Positions 28,041 through 36,571 of a stretch of DNA of 64,000 nucleotides are shown in pieces. This stretch comes from Planctomyces sp. (lineage in GTDB: Bacteria > Planctomycetota > Planctomycetia > Planctomycetales > Planctomycetaceae). The notes below the pieces were generated by a model. That model ran no database searches. It saw only the letters and a list, made by a program, of their open reading frames with translations, and was not told where the DNA came from. The DNA is taken from positions 46,962 to 110,961 of the forward strand of contig JAEUIH010000017.1 of NCBI GenBank assembly GCA_016795105.1, given 5' to 3'. The position numbers were made by a program, and so were the translations under genes. Positions within the stretch are counted from its first letter, which is position 1. Every line of letters begins with the position of its first letter.

Positions 28041-29305
28041 GTCAGCCTTTCACCATGCTTTCCGATCCAGGTGTTTCAAATCGTCTGCCAGCGGAACACG
28101 ATCGGTACGCAAGAGATATTCAACTTCCGAATCTAAATGCACCGGAATGGAGCGAAAAGTCGGGAAAACCCTCCGTGAATGCGAGGGTGAGAAATGTGCT
28201 GGATGCCAAGCTGTTGATCATCGACGATGAACCCATCAACGCGAGAATTCTTGAGAAGTCGTTGAGACAGGCCGGTTACAGGCAGGTAATTACTCATACA
28301 CACTGTGAGACCGCCCTTGAAACAATCCTGATTCAGCTGCCGGATGTCATTCTTTGTGACGTCTGCATGCCATTGTGCGGCCTCGACATCCTGAGAGCAG
28401 TCAACGCTGATCCGGACCTGTCTCGCATTCCAATGATCATGGTCACGGCCTCGGATGATGAATCAGTTCGCGCGGAAGCCCTTGAACTCGGGGCCAATGA
28501 ACTCCTTACAAAACCGCTTCGAACGACCGAACTCCTCCCACGCGTTCGAAACGCTCTGCTCCTGAAATCCCATGTGGACCAGTTGAGAGAATACAATCGG
28601 GAACTGGAGCGTCAGGTCCAGAGCCGTACCGCTGAACTGCTGGCATCGCGCTCGGAACTGATTCAATGCCTTGCTCGACTCGCGGAATATCGCGACAATG
28701 AAACCGGCAGACACGTCATTCGAGTTGGCCGATACTCCGGTCTGCTTGCTCGGCAGCTGAATCTGGACAAAGAGACTGCTCAACTCATCGAAGATGCGGC
28801 CCCTCTCCATGACATTGGCAAGATCGGCATTTCCGATTCGATTCTTCTGAAACCCGGCAAGCTCACGCCCGAAGAATTTGAGATCATGCAGCGACATGTG
28901 GGGCTTGGCAAACGAGCCTTTGAACCAATGTCAATGCACGAAGTCCATACTCTTCGTTCGCACACAACACTCGGTGAACTCATGATTCGAGTCGGATCAT
29001 CACCGCTCCTGCGGATGGCTGCCGAAATCGCTCTGACGCACCATGAACGCTGGGACGGAACCGGATATCCAATTGGCCTCAAGGGAGAAGAAATCCCGAT
29101 CAGCGGTCGAGTCGTGGCAGTTGCAGACGTCTTCGATGCTCTCAGCAACAAACGCCCCTACAAGCCAGCGTTTCCCGTTGAAAAATGCTTTGAAATCCTT
29201 GACGAAGGCAGTGGTTCACACTTTGACCCCCGCGTTGTTGATGCCTTTAAGGCCGTTCGCGACGAAATCGTCCAGGTGCGAATCGCTCTCGCAGATATCG
29301 ATTGA
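28037..29305 (+). CDS. REC-HD-GYP response regulator (cyclic di-GMP phosphodiesterase)
   Basis: Response regulator of 422 residues. The N-terminal 45 residues are unstructured. REC follows at about 55-175 ([19 protein letters not shown] with the phospho-Asp, and a Lys in TKPLRT). A coiled coil (about 180-215) leads to an HD-GYP domain (about 220-400). Metal and signature motifs are [27 protein letters not shown] and the partner-binding [18 protein letters not shown] proteins break cyclic di-GMP to GMP. The ATG at 28037 overlaps the stop of the hybrid kinase (ATGA), which fixes the start and indicates a three-gene phosphorelay operon. An in-frame ATG at 27992 lies inside the upstream gene. Confidence 0.92.
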   Translation: MSQPFTMLSDPGVSNRLPAEHDRYARDIQLPNLNAPEWSEKSGKPSVNARVRNVLDAKLLIIDDEPINARILEKSLRQAGYRQVITHTHCETALETILIQLPDVILCDVCMPLCGLDILRAVNADPDLSRIPMIMVTASDDESVRAEALELGANELLTKPLRTTELLPRVRNALLLKSHVDQLREYNRELERQVQSRTAELLASRSELIQCLARLAEYRDNETGRHVIRVGRYSGLLARQLNLDKETAQLIEDAAPLHDIGKIGISDSILLKPGKLTPEEFEIMQRHVGLGKRAFEPMSMHEVHTLRSHTTLGELMIRVGSSPLLRMAAEIALTHHERWDGTGYPIGLKGEEIPISGRVVAVADVFDALSNKRPYKPAFPVEKCFEILDEGSGSHFDPRVVDAFKAVRDEIVQVRIALADID

Positions 29306-29323
29306 TTCACCAGCCAATAAATG

Positions 29324-30505
29324 TCAGCGACCGGCTGCAATGAATGAGCCAGCCACGTTGTGAAGTTCGGAAACGGCGGCTGAAGAGAACCTCTGCTGAA
29401 TCAGTGTCATGATCTGATCAGCAGCTCTGCCGTCGCCATATGGGTTTTGTTCCACCTGCATCTGCTCGTACGCTTCCCGGTTTGTCAGCAGATTGGTCAC
29501 CTCACGTACGATACGATCAGGATCTGTTCCCACAAGCCGAGTCGCTCCCGCTTCAACGGCCTCAGGACGCTCTGTGCTCTCTCGAGTCACGAGCACCGGC
29601 TTTCGCAGGGATGGTGCTTCTTCCTGCACGCCTCCCGAGTCACTCAAAATCAGAGTTGCCTGATCCATCAGCCAGACAAATTCCGGATAGTCAGCAGGCG
29701 GGATGAGATGAACGTTGCCCCGTCCGGAAAGCCGTTCGTGAACAGGCTGCCGAATATTTGGATTGAGGTGCACAGGATATACAAACTGGACTGCATGGAA
29801 TGTATCTGACAGGCGCGCGATCGCTTCACACAGTTGTCGGATTCCATCTCCGTGATTTTCTCGTCGATGTGCGGTAATCAACACCATCGGTCGGCCAGCG
29901 ATATCCGGATACTTCAAAACCCACTGCCCTGCGTTTACCCGCTCCTGTTCCACCGCAATACGAAGCGCGTCAAGGACAGGATTGCCGGTCACCACAACAT
30001 GATCAGGAGAGTAGCCCTCTCGAAGCAGGTTATCCGCTGCCGACTTTGTCGGTGCACAATGAAGGGCGGTTGTCAGTGAACAAACGCGACGGTTGAATTC
30101 TTCCGGGAAGGGCGAATCAACCGATGCTGTTCGTAGTCCAGCTTCCACATGCACAAACGGAATCTGCTCATAAAATGCGACAATCGACGCACACATTGCA
30201 CTGGTCGTGTCTCCCTGTCCGACAATGACATTCGGCCGATTCTCACGTACCGCCTGTGTCAGACTCAGCAAACATGAAGCCGTTAATGTCCCCAGCGACT
30301 GCCCAGGTGTCATCAGGTTAAGATCGATGTCCGGCACGATCTGAAAATACCGATTGACCTGGTCAAGCATTTCTCGGTGCTGACCCGTCACACACACAAT
30401 CGGCTGGATGTTGCGACTCCGGACTGCATACCTGACCAATGGTGCCATTTTTATGGCTTCTGGTCTGGTCCCGTACACAAACATCACTCGAAGCATATTG
30501 CTCAT
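29324..30505 (-). CDS. wecB: UDP-N-acetylglucosamine 2-epimerase
   Basis: Enzyme of 393 residues that interconverts UDP-GlcNAc and UDP-ManNAc. The N-terminus has GTRPEAIKMAPLV, and residues equivalent to the E. coli WecB active site are present: Asp in GQGDTTS, Glu in HVEAGLRT, Glu in PFPEEFNR and His in TAHRREN. SDSGGVQEEAP near 290-300 binds UDP-GlcNAc. The GTRPEAIKMAP form favours WecB over the WbpI subgroup. The ATG at 30505 overlaps the stop of the GT39-like gene (ATGA). It is the last gene of a long minus-strand polysaccharide locus and converges with the HD-GYP gene. Confidence 0.93.
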   Translation of the reverse strand: MSNMLRVMFVYGTRPEAIKMAPLVRYAVRSRNIQPIVCVTGQHREMLDQVNRYFQIVPDIDLNLMTPGQSLGTLTASCLLSLTQAVRENRPNVIVGQGDTTSAMCASIVAFYEQIPFVHVEAGLRTASVDSPFPEEFNRRVCSLTTALHCAPTKSAADNLLREGYSPDHVVVTGNPVLDALRIAVEQERVNAGQWVLKYPDIAGRPMVLITAHRRENHGDGIRQLCEAIARLSDTFHAVQFVYPVHLNPNIRQPVHERLSGRGNVHLIPPADYPEFVWLMDQATLILSDSGGVQEEAPSLRKPVLVTRESTERPEAVEAGATRLVGTDPDRIVREVTNLLTNREAYEQMQVEQNPYGDGRAADQIMTLIQQRFSSAAVSELHNVAGSFIAAGR

Positions 30506-32190
30506 TCTGGAGTCCTCTGTGTCAAAGCCCGCTCTGCCTGATGTCGATGGAATCGAAAGATCTGCAGCTCAAATCGGGGAAATGATTCGAGTGTCGTTTT
30601 CACCGGGATCGTCTGAGCTGGTTCAAAAACTTCCGGCATTGATGCGATCAATTTTCTAAGCCTCTCAGCGATTTCTATGGTTTCGTAGAACTGTGGGTTC
30701 TCAATCACCACGTACACCGGGTTCGCGTCACTCAACGCCTGCAGCATCTCCTGTTCAGTCTCGACATGCTGTTGAAAATCGGTCGATGGGATGCACACAA
30801 AGTCATACAGAAGTCGGTCACCTCGAACGACGTACCTGGATCGAGTCGCGTCCAGATGCCTCATGTGATATGTGAAGTTCCCGTCCCACCAGCCATCAAA
30901 GAACACCTTGTCCCCGGGTTCTGTATTCCGAAGCACAAACTCGGCTGCAGCCGAATAGCCTTCGACTCGCCACGATGGCTGAGCAAGCGACGCTCGAGAT
31001 GTCGCTGCAAAGAGAATTGAGTACACGATGGCATTTACGAAGACTACACGACCACTTCGAACACTCGTTCCGCCCTCAGGCGAAGAAGAAACTGTTCGTG
31101 AAGTGCAGCCGGATAGCTGATCAATACACCATTTTACTGCAACAACCGAGAACCACGCTGCAGATGGCAGCCAATAGATGGCATGTCGACTGCGGAGTTC
31201 AGCCAGTGGTGTAAACGTGACATAGGTAGCTACTGCAAGTGAAAAAAACACCGACTGAGTATTTCTGCCTGGCTTCATCAGTGCGATCAACAGCCCTGCG
31301 GGACACAACATCGCTGTAAGCCACCCGCACTGTTCAACTAACGCCATTGGATAAAACGTCAGATTCTTTGCCGCAAACAGAGCATTGGGAGTTCCATCGA
31401 CCGAACCTCCAACAGATTCACTGGCCTGACGAAGATGCAGCTGTCCGGCTTCTTTCAGAATTACGGCATACACAGGAGCCAGCATAACTACAGCAACAAC
31501 CACTGCGGGAATTGTGTGCCTGCAGATCAATTGTCTCCACTTCCTGTGAAACGTCAGCATACATGCATAAAACGGAATCAGCAAAACAGCATCAAATCGA
31601 GTCAAAGCTGCCAGAGCAGCAAATACCGAAGCTGCGTAAAGTGATCGTGATCGATTCTCTTCCAGCCACCCCGTGAAACTCTCAACAGACAACAGCACGA
31701 GCGCCAGTGTCGGCATCTCCAGCATCACATCGCGGGAATATGAGAATACAATCGGAAGGATGCTGAACAGTATTGTTGCAGCAGTTGCAGTCTCTTCGTT
31801 GCCCGCTTTCTTCGTGAGTCGAAAGACCGAGAGGGCCGAGGAAACAAAACTCGCCGCCACCAGTGAACGGGCCACTCCCGCAGAAGTTCCGAAAATCAAC
31901 ATCAGGAATCCACAGGCTCCGTGAAACAGCGGTGGCCAAACCAGCAATCCGAGAGCCGGATACTGCTCGTAGTATTCTTCCGCGTATTGTCGCGGATGCG
32001 ACAGTGGAAGATCGGTCAATAAGTCGCGGAAGAAGATCGACGTCACAACATGACGATTCGAGTCCCCATAGAAGATTGGTTCCACCGGAGCCTGCATCAG
32101 CCAATGTGTGAACAGCGGCAGCGCAGCGAGCACGATCAGGTGTCGCAGTCGTTGAGTTATCAACGTGCCGGGCTCTGTGGAACTCTTCAT
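30502..32190 (-). CDS. GT39/ArnT-like membrane glycosyltransferase
   Basis: Integral membrane protein of 562 residues with roughly 10-12 helices. The first luminal loop has EPIFYGDSNRHV, an acidic motif like that of dolichol/undecaprenyl-phosphate-sugar transferases (PMT, ArnT). A later VFSYSRDVMLEMPTLALVLLSVE matches GT39-like proteins, and the C-terminus (about 430-550) is a soluble domain. It probably transfers a sugar from a polyprenyl-phosphate carrier to a glycan or lipid outside the membrane. It lies between the wecB gene (four-base overlap) and a polysaccharide deacetylase gene (three-base gap). The donor and acceptor are unknown. Confidence 0.75.
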   Translation of the reverse strand: MKSSTEPGTLITQRLRHLIVLAALPLFTHWLMQAPVEPIFYGDSNRHVVTSIFFRDLLTDLPLSHPRQYAEEYYEQYPALGLLVWPPLFHGACGFLMLIFGTSAGVARSLVAASFVSSALSVFRLTKKAGNEETATAATILFSILPIVFSYSRDVMLEMPTLALVLLSVESFTGWLEENRSRSLYAASVFAALAALTRFDAVLLIPFYACMLTFHRKWRQLICRHTIPAVVVAVVMLAPVYAVILKEAGQLHLRQASESVGGSVDGTPNALFAAKNLTFYPMALVEQCGWLTAMLCPAGLLIALMKPGRNTQSVFFSLAVATYVTFTPLAELRSRHAIYWLPSAAWFSVVAVKWCIDQLSGCTSRTVSSSPEGGTSVRSGRVVFVNAIVYSILFAATSRASLAQPSWRVEGYSAAAEFVLRNTEPGDKVFFDGWWDGNFTYHMRHLDATRSRYVVRGDRLLYDFVCIPSTDFQQHVETEQEMLQALSDANPVYVVIENPQFYETIEIAERLRKLIASMPEVFEPAQTIPVKTTLESFPRFELQIFRFHRHQAERALTQRTPE

Positions 32191-32193
32191 GTT

Positions 32194-33198
32194 TCAGGTT
32201 CTCCTGCGCTCGGCCGATAGCCGCTGGCCGTTCGTCGCTGCACGCAGACTTTGCTGTTTGGCAGCAACCGCAGCGGCGTGTTCCTTCATGGGGACAACTT
32301 CATAGTGTTTTTGAAGCTCCTGGATCATCCATCGAGTCAGTTCAATCTTGGGTTCCGCCGGCCGATTCATTGCGGGGAAGAACGAAAGTTCCCGGTCGTC
32401 ATCACATCCCATAAAGTCAAGCGGGTGCAGCAGCAGTGATGGTCCAACCCCTGACACTCGGCACATCGTGAGTGCGAACTTCCAGTAGGCTTTTGCCAGC
32501 AACTGAGAAAATGTTGCAAGGTAGAGAATGTAGCTGGCGTGGATCGGGACTTTGAACACAGGCATTGTGGTGACCGGAACTTCAATCAGGTTTCCTTCGG
32601 GGAACTGCCAGATATACGGTCTGAGACTGCGAAATCCTTCAGAGAACTTTCCGAACAGTTGCTTCCGGTCTTCCTGCTGTTCGTGGCTCAGGCGTGCCGT
32701 CATGAAGTAGTACATTCGTGCCAGCGGCCCAAGAAATGTTGGGAACGTTGAAGCATCGTATTGATATCCTCGCCGTACAAGAACCTTCAGGAGCATTTCA
32801 CAGAAACTGAATCCCGGTCCTCGAAATCCCGTTGGGCACTGCCCGGTCACTCGTTCAAGATACTCTTCGGTCTTTGCAAGCTCGCTAACCAGTTGCTCTT
32901 CCGTGTAGAGGTGCAACCACGGTTCGTGATGAAATGAGTGGTTTCCGATTTCGTGTCCCGCAGCTGAAATTGATGCCAGGGATTCAAAGTTCTCCTCACG
33001 CGTCGCATCCAGCCCAACGACGAACACTGTCATACGGACGTTCAGTTCGTGAGCAACCCTGAGGAATCTTGGAACAACCAGCGGCAAATACGTTGGCAGT
33101 GATTCCCAGCCGGGATCTCCATGAGTCTTCATGTACGACCACTTGTTGTCCAGGTCCAGCGACAAACTTGCCAGCGGCTTTCTACGAGTCGTCTTCAT
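32194..33198 (-). CDS. Polysaccharide deacetylase (NodB homology)
   Basis: Protein of 334 residues from the ATG at 33198. NodB motifs are intact: the catalytic Asp pair in SLDLDNKWSY, the metal motif HSFHH within HEIGNHSFHHEPW, and RGPGFSF in place of RAPYG. The LASLSLDLDNKWSYMKTHGDP opening is typical of deacetylases in polysaccharide loci. It should remove acetyl groups from N-acetylhexosamine units or lipid-linked intermediates. It has no signal peptide, so it probably acts in the cytoplasm. Its start lies four bases after the FAD gene stop. An in-frame start at 33234 would overlap that gene. Compare the degenerate deacetylase domain at 37975-39810. Confidence 0.87.
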   Translation of the reverse strand: MKTTRRKPLASLSLDLDNKWSYMKTHGDPGWESLPTYLPLVVPRFLRVAHELNVRMTVFVVGLDATREENFESLASISAAGHEIGNHSFHHEPWLHLYTEEQLVSELAKTEEYLERVTGQCPTGFRGPGFSFCEMLLKVLVRRGYQYDASTFPTFLGPLARMYYFMTARLSHEQQEDRKQLFGKFSEGFRSLRPYIWQFPEGNLIEVPVTTMPVFKVPIHASYILYLATFSQLLAKAYWKFALTMCRVSGVGPSLLLHPLDFMGCDDDRELSFFPAMNRPAEPKIELTRWMIQELQKHYEVVPMKEHAAAVAAKQQSLRAATNGQRLSAERRRT

Positions 33199-33202
33199 GT
33201 TT

Positions 33203-34693
33203 TCAGATCCTTCTCTCTGAACCATAACTGCCAACAGTGGACACTGAATCCAGAAGACGCTGAGTATTCCTCAGCCGCTGCTGGTCCTGCTCTTCGGAAA
33301 TCCCCTGTCGCAGACGATCATGCGGTTCGTAGGTCTTCACAAATTCTTCCGCCAGCCGAATCGTTTCATTCACATTCAGAGTACTGTTGACAATGTGTGC
33401 AGAGTTCACTGCATACAAATTCGGAACTCCAGTCTCGATCGATGGCAGCCGATCTGAGAACTCTTTCGTTGGCAGAGCAAATACATGCCGAATCCTCGAA
33501 ACACGAAATGCTCTGACATCCCCCGCTGAAATTCCAGGGTGCATTTGCTGCAGACCCGCAATGAATTCCAGCTCAATTTCAGCATCGCTTCTGTCAAAGA
33601 GTTCGTCGTCCGGAGCTACATATCTCGGTAAATACACGAGCCCATTGCCGCGAAGTTCGTCCGGACCCACCAAAGCACTCATGTCGATGACTGCTGTAAA
33701 TGGAACGCCACCATCTGTGATGTTCGTAACGTAATACGGAGACAGACCTTTCCTGAGCAGCGCCGATGCACACACGATTCCATGATATCGAATCCCGTCG
33801 TGCAGGCTGCGTTCCTTCTGGGGAAGCTGGCTGCAGAGACGAGATACCGCAGGTGACGGAAGCGTGGATACAACTCGATCAAATCGAATCGCTTCATCCG
33901 CAAGTTGTACCTGAACCTGTCCATTCGGCAGCGACTGAATTCCTCGAACCGCGGCATTACACAGAATGCGCACGCCGCACTGCTCCAGCCGCAGCTTGAA
34001 GCGATCCATCACCGTTGCGTATCCACCGCGGACGTAGCCGAACATTTCCTTCTTCAGGCCTGAACGTCGGGCGGCATACATTCTGGCAATCGTTGCCCAA
34101 ATAAAGGCTGCTGAGGTTTCCTGATAGCTTTCCCCAAGCTTTGCCCGCAGAAGCGGTCGCCAGATCTTCTCAAACGTTCGCTTCCCGGACAGTTTTGTCA
34201 GCCATTCGGCGACCGATATCTTCTCAAGGGCTTTCCAGTTCGTGACTCGAGATGCGTAGAAGATCGTCCCTCCAAGTCGCAGTTTGTCGATCAGTCCAAG
34301 CGGAGGAAATGTCAGAAATTCAACAGAATTCGACATCGAATGCAGCCGGCCATCGGTAAAAAAGCCCGTCTTTGTGACGACCCACTGCATCTGGTCCTGA
34401 AGATCAAGCTCCCTGAGCAACCCACAGGTGAATGCATCAGACAATAGTGTCACATGGTAATGACGATCCCAGACGATATCCCCGAGTTGCCAGGCATCGG
34501 CCATTCCTCCCAGGTTCTGTCGCCCTTCTATCAGTGTGACTCGATGCCCTCGCTGCGCCAGTCGCAGTGCGATTGTCATACCAAGGACGCCGCCACCGAC
34601 GACTGCCCAGTTTTCGCCCACCTGCCTGGAGTCAGCTCGACCTGAATGATTCATGTTGTGTTCCTGATGACTTTGGTGCCCGCTCGCGGTCAT
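33203..34693 (-). CDS. FAD-dependent amine oxidase/UDP-galactopyranose mutase-like protein
   Basis: Flavoprotein of 496 residues. The FAD site VVGGGVLGMTIALRLAQRGHRVTLIEGRQNLGG spans about 30-63 (GxGxxG plus GG). WDRHYHVTLLSDA and the middle MFGYVRGGYATVMDRF match the protoporphyrinogen-oxidase-like group found in surface-glycan loci. The C-terminus has NLYAVNSAHIVNSTLNVNETIRLAEEF, the second FAD contact. The reaction is not known; sugar-nucleotide or polyprenyl-linked sugar oxidation or isomerisation is plausible. The start at 34693 overlaps the acetyltransferase stop (ATGA); ATG at 34654 is an alternative. Confidence 0.75.
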   Translation of the reverse strand: MTASGHQSHQEHNMNHSGRADSRQVGENWAVVGGGVLGMTIALRLAQRGHRVTLIEGRQNLGGMADAWQLGDIVWDRHYHVTLLSDAFTCGLLRELDLQDQMQWVVTKTGFFTDGRLHSMSNSVEFLTFPPLGLIDKLRLGGTIFYASRVTNWKALEKISVAEWLTKLSGKRTFEKIWRPLLRAKLGESYQETSAAFIWATIARMYAARRSGLKKEMFGYVRGGYATVMDRFKLRLEQCGVRILCNAAVRGIQSLPNGQVQVQLADEAIRFDRVVSTLPSPAVSRLCSQLPQKERSLHDGIRYHGIVCASALLRKGLSPYYVTNITDGGVPFTAVIDMSALVGPDELRGNGLVYLPRYVAPDDELFDRSDAEIELEFIAGLQQMHPGISAGDVRAFRVSRIRHVFALPTKEFSDRLPSIETGVPNLYAVNSAHIVNSTLNVNETIRLAEEFVKTYEPHDRLRQGISEEQDQQRLRNTQRLLDSVSTVGSYGSERRI

Positions 34694-35340
34694 CGAGTTG
34701 ATTGAACTGATTCCTGTCTCGCCGCAGTGGAAACTTCAGTAACAACGTGACCGTGTACTGAATAACGTCGTCCACACTTACAACGGACTTCGCAGGGTGC
34801 GGAATCGAGACTGTCAGTGAAGCGAATCGTTGGCTCGCCGCAGCGACATACTGCTCCAACAACACGTGCGGGACTACCGATTGCCAGGCAAAAATCCGGA
34901 ACAGACCGAGTCACTATCGACCCCATTCCAATCATGGCGAATCTGCCAATCTCAAGATTGCAGCCAACGATCGACCCAGCACCAATCGTCGCACCTTCCC
35001 GAACAATCGTCGGAAGCGTATGCTCATCCGGGTCCGACGAAAGAAGTTCAGTCAGGTCCGGAGTTGCCGCACGTGGAAATCGATCGTTCGTGAAGATTAC
35101 GCCCGCACTGATCATCACCCCGTCTTCCAGAGTGACGCCATTACAGAGATAGGCATTTGAGTTAATCTTGCATCGGTTTCCGATACGGACATCATATGCG
35201 ATCAGAGACTTTCCTCCGACAATACACTGCTCGCCCAGAATCGTATCATGACGAATATGAGCACTGTCCCAGACAGATGTTCCATCACCCAGCTGAACGT
35301 TGCTTTCGACAATTGCCGTTGGATGCACGCGAACCACCAT
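34690..35340 (-). CDS. WbpD/WlbB-like sugar N-acetyltransferase with Cys-rich tail
   Basis: Left-handed beta-helix acyltransferase of 216 residues from the ATG at 35340, which has GGAGGG seven bases upstream. Hexapeptide repeats begin HPTAIVESNVQLGDGTSVWDSAHIR and continue through NAYLCNGVTLEDGVMISAGVIFTNDRFPRA, the WbpD/WlbB signature. These enzymes acetylate the 3-amino group of UDP-2-acetamido-3-amino sugars. The tail is odd: VCRCGE and, about 25 residues on, CEVRCKCGRRYSV, a pattern of five Cys resembling a zinc ribbon. Pathway partners, an oxidoreductase and a PLP aminotransferase, lie directly upstream at 35427 and 36572. Confidence 0.85.
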   Translation of the reverse strand: MVVRVHPTAIVESNVQLGDGTSVWDSAHIRHDTILGEQCIVGGKSLIAYDVRIGNRCKINSNAYLCNGVTLEDGVMISAGVIFTNDRFPRAATPDLTELLSSDPDEHTLPTIVREGATIGAGSIVGCNLEIGRFAMIGMGSIVTRSVPDFCLAIGSPARVVGAVCRCGEPTIRFTDSLDSAPCEVRCKCGRRYSVHGHVVTEVSTAARQESVQSTR

Positions 35341-35426
35341 CAGTTTCCCTCCAATCGAATACTCAATATGAGTGCTCCGCCCCTCTCGGAGCACTCGGCA
35401 GAAGTCTGTTACGACTTCCGCAGGGA

Positions 35427-36485
35427 TCAGTTCTCACTGCAGGCATGCGCGTGCGATGCCATTCGGCTGCCTGACAGTGGTTCAGTTCCACAGACGGAAT
35501 TCACTGCATGCCATTTCTCTGTTTTCAGAGCTGCATACGCAGTTTCAATCACGCGTACGGATGCGACGGCATCTTCCGGAGTAATCGTCAGGCTTTCAGT
35601 CCCGCGAATTGCACCAGCGAAGTTTTTCAGTTGGTTGGCAAACGAAGCCACTTTGTCATACCCGGGCCCGAATACGGTCCAGTCCTGACTGTCAGATGTC
35701 TTAAATTTCGATTCCTTCCAGCCAATAAACAGAGTCCCCTTTGAACCATAGATACTGATAAAGTGCGGCTGAACCTTGTTCATGCTCCATGACAGGTCGA
35801 TGGCCCCCATTGCACCACCTTCAGTTCTCGCAAACAGATGCACAGTATCCTCAACCGGCAGGTTCTGAACTCGACGACCTTCCACAACCTGCAGCTCGCG
35901 AATGGGACCCAACAGATATCTCAGTATGTCGACCGAATGTGTACCATTGTCGATAAGGACTCCGCCGCCGCTGATCGCTGGCTGAGAATTCCAGCGACGC
36001 GACATGTCAACAAATCCCGCGAAAGTGTTCTCATAGAAAACTATTTCCCCAAGTGTTCCGGCATCAATTATCTCTCGAGCCTTTTGAACATCCGCAACAA
36101 AGCGAAACTTGGAACCCATCGTAAACACAACACCAAATCGGGCCGCTGCATCTGCCATTCTCCGGGCTTCAACAGAGTTCACCGCGAGTGGCTTTTCGCA
36201 GAGCACATGTATTCCGCTCTCCATCAGCCTCAGGCAAACCTCCGGATGTGTAGAGGGAGGTGTACAAACTACGGCTGCTTCAGGCCGAAGTTCCGCAATC
36301 ATCTCTTCGACCGAAGAAAACGCCCGAGCCCCAACGATCGCTGCCACTTCACTCGCTGCTTCAGGCCGAATGTCAGCGACACCCACCAGATGACCTGGCA
36401 TTGTCTGCTGAAACGCCTGAGCATAAGCACGAGAAATTCCGCCTGCGCCTACAATTACAAATCGAACCGGTGATGGTGTGATCAT
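35427..36485 (-). CDS. Gfo/Idh/MocA oxidoreductase, WbpB/WlbA-like
   Basis: NAD-dependent oxidoreductase of 352 residues. The nucleotide fold is VRFVIVGAGGISRAY (7-21), and the family motif CEKPLA (96-101) holds the catalytic Lys98. GGGVLIDNGTHSVDILRYLLG near 170-190 carries the second conserved His. WbpB-type enzymes oxidise C3 of UDP-GlcNAcA to a keto group before transamination. The neighbours (aminotransferase upstream, acetyltransferase downstream) make this the favoured role. Spacing to the acetyltransferase start is 86 bases. Other sugar oxidoreductase activities of this broad family cannot be excluded. Confidence 0.85.
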   Translation of the reverse strand: MITPSPVRFVIVGAGGISRAYAQAFQQTMPGHLVGVADIRPEAASEVAAIVGARAFSSVEEMIAELRPEAAVVCTPPSTHPEVCLRLMESGIHVLCEKPLAVNSVEARRMADAAARFGVVFTMGSKFRFVADVQKAREIIDAGTLGEIVFYENTFAGFVDMSRRWNSQPAISGGGVLIDNGTHSVDILRYLLGPIRELQVVEGRRVQNLPVEDTVHLFARTEGGAMGAIDLSWSMNKVQPHFISIYGSKGTLFIGWKESKFKTSDSQDWTVFGPGYDKVASFANQLKNFAGAIRGTESLTITPEDAVASVRVIETAYAALKTEKWHAVNSVCGTEPLSGSRMASHAHACSEN

Positions 36486-36571
36486 GAAATGTCTCCATAG
36501 ACAGCCACCTGTGCCGTCAGGTCAGGTGGCTGATGAACGCTGATGAACAATGTCAGATGAAGTGAAAGAAC

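Noticed and set aside
29324..30505. Epimerase as WbpI (diacetamido-uronic acid epimerase)
   Set aside because: The GTRPEAIKMAP opening and the active-site set match WecB better.
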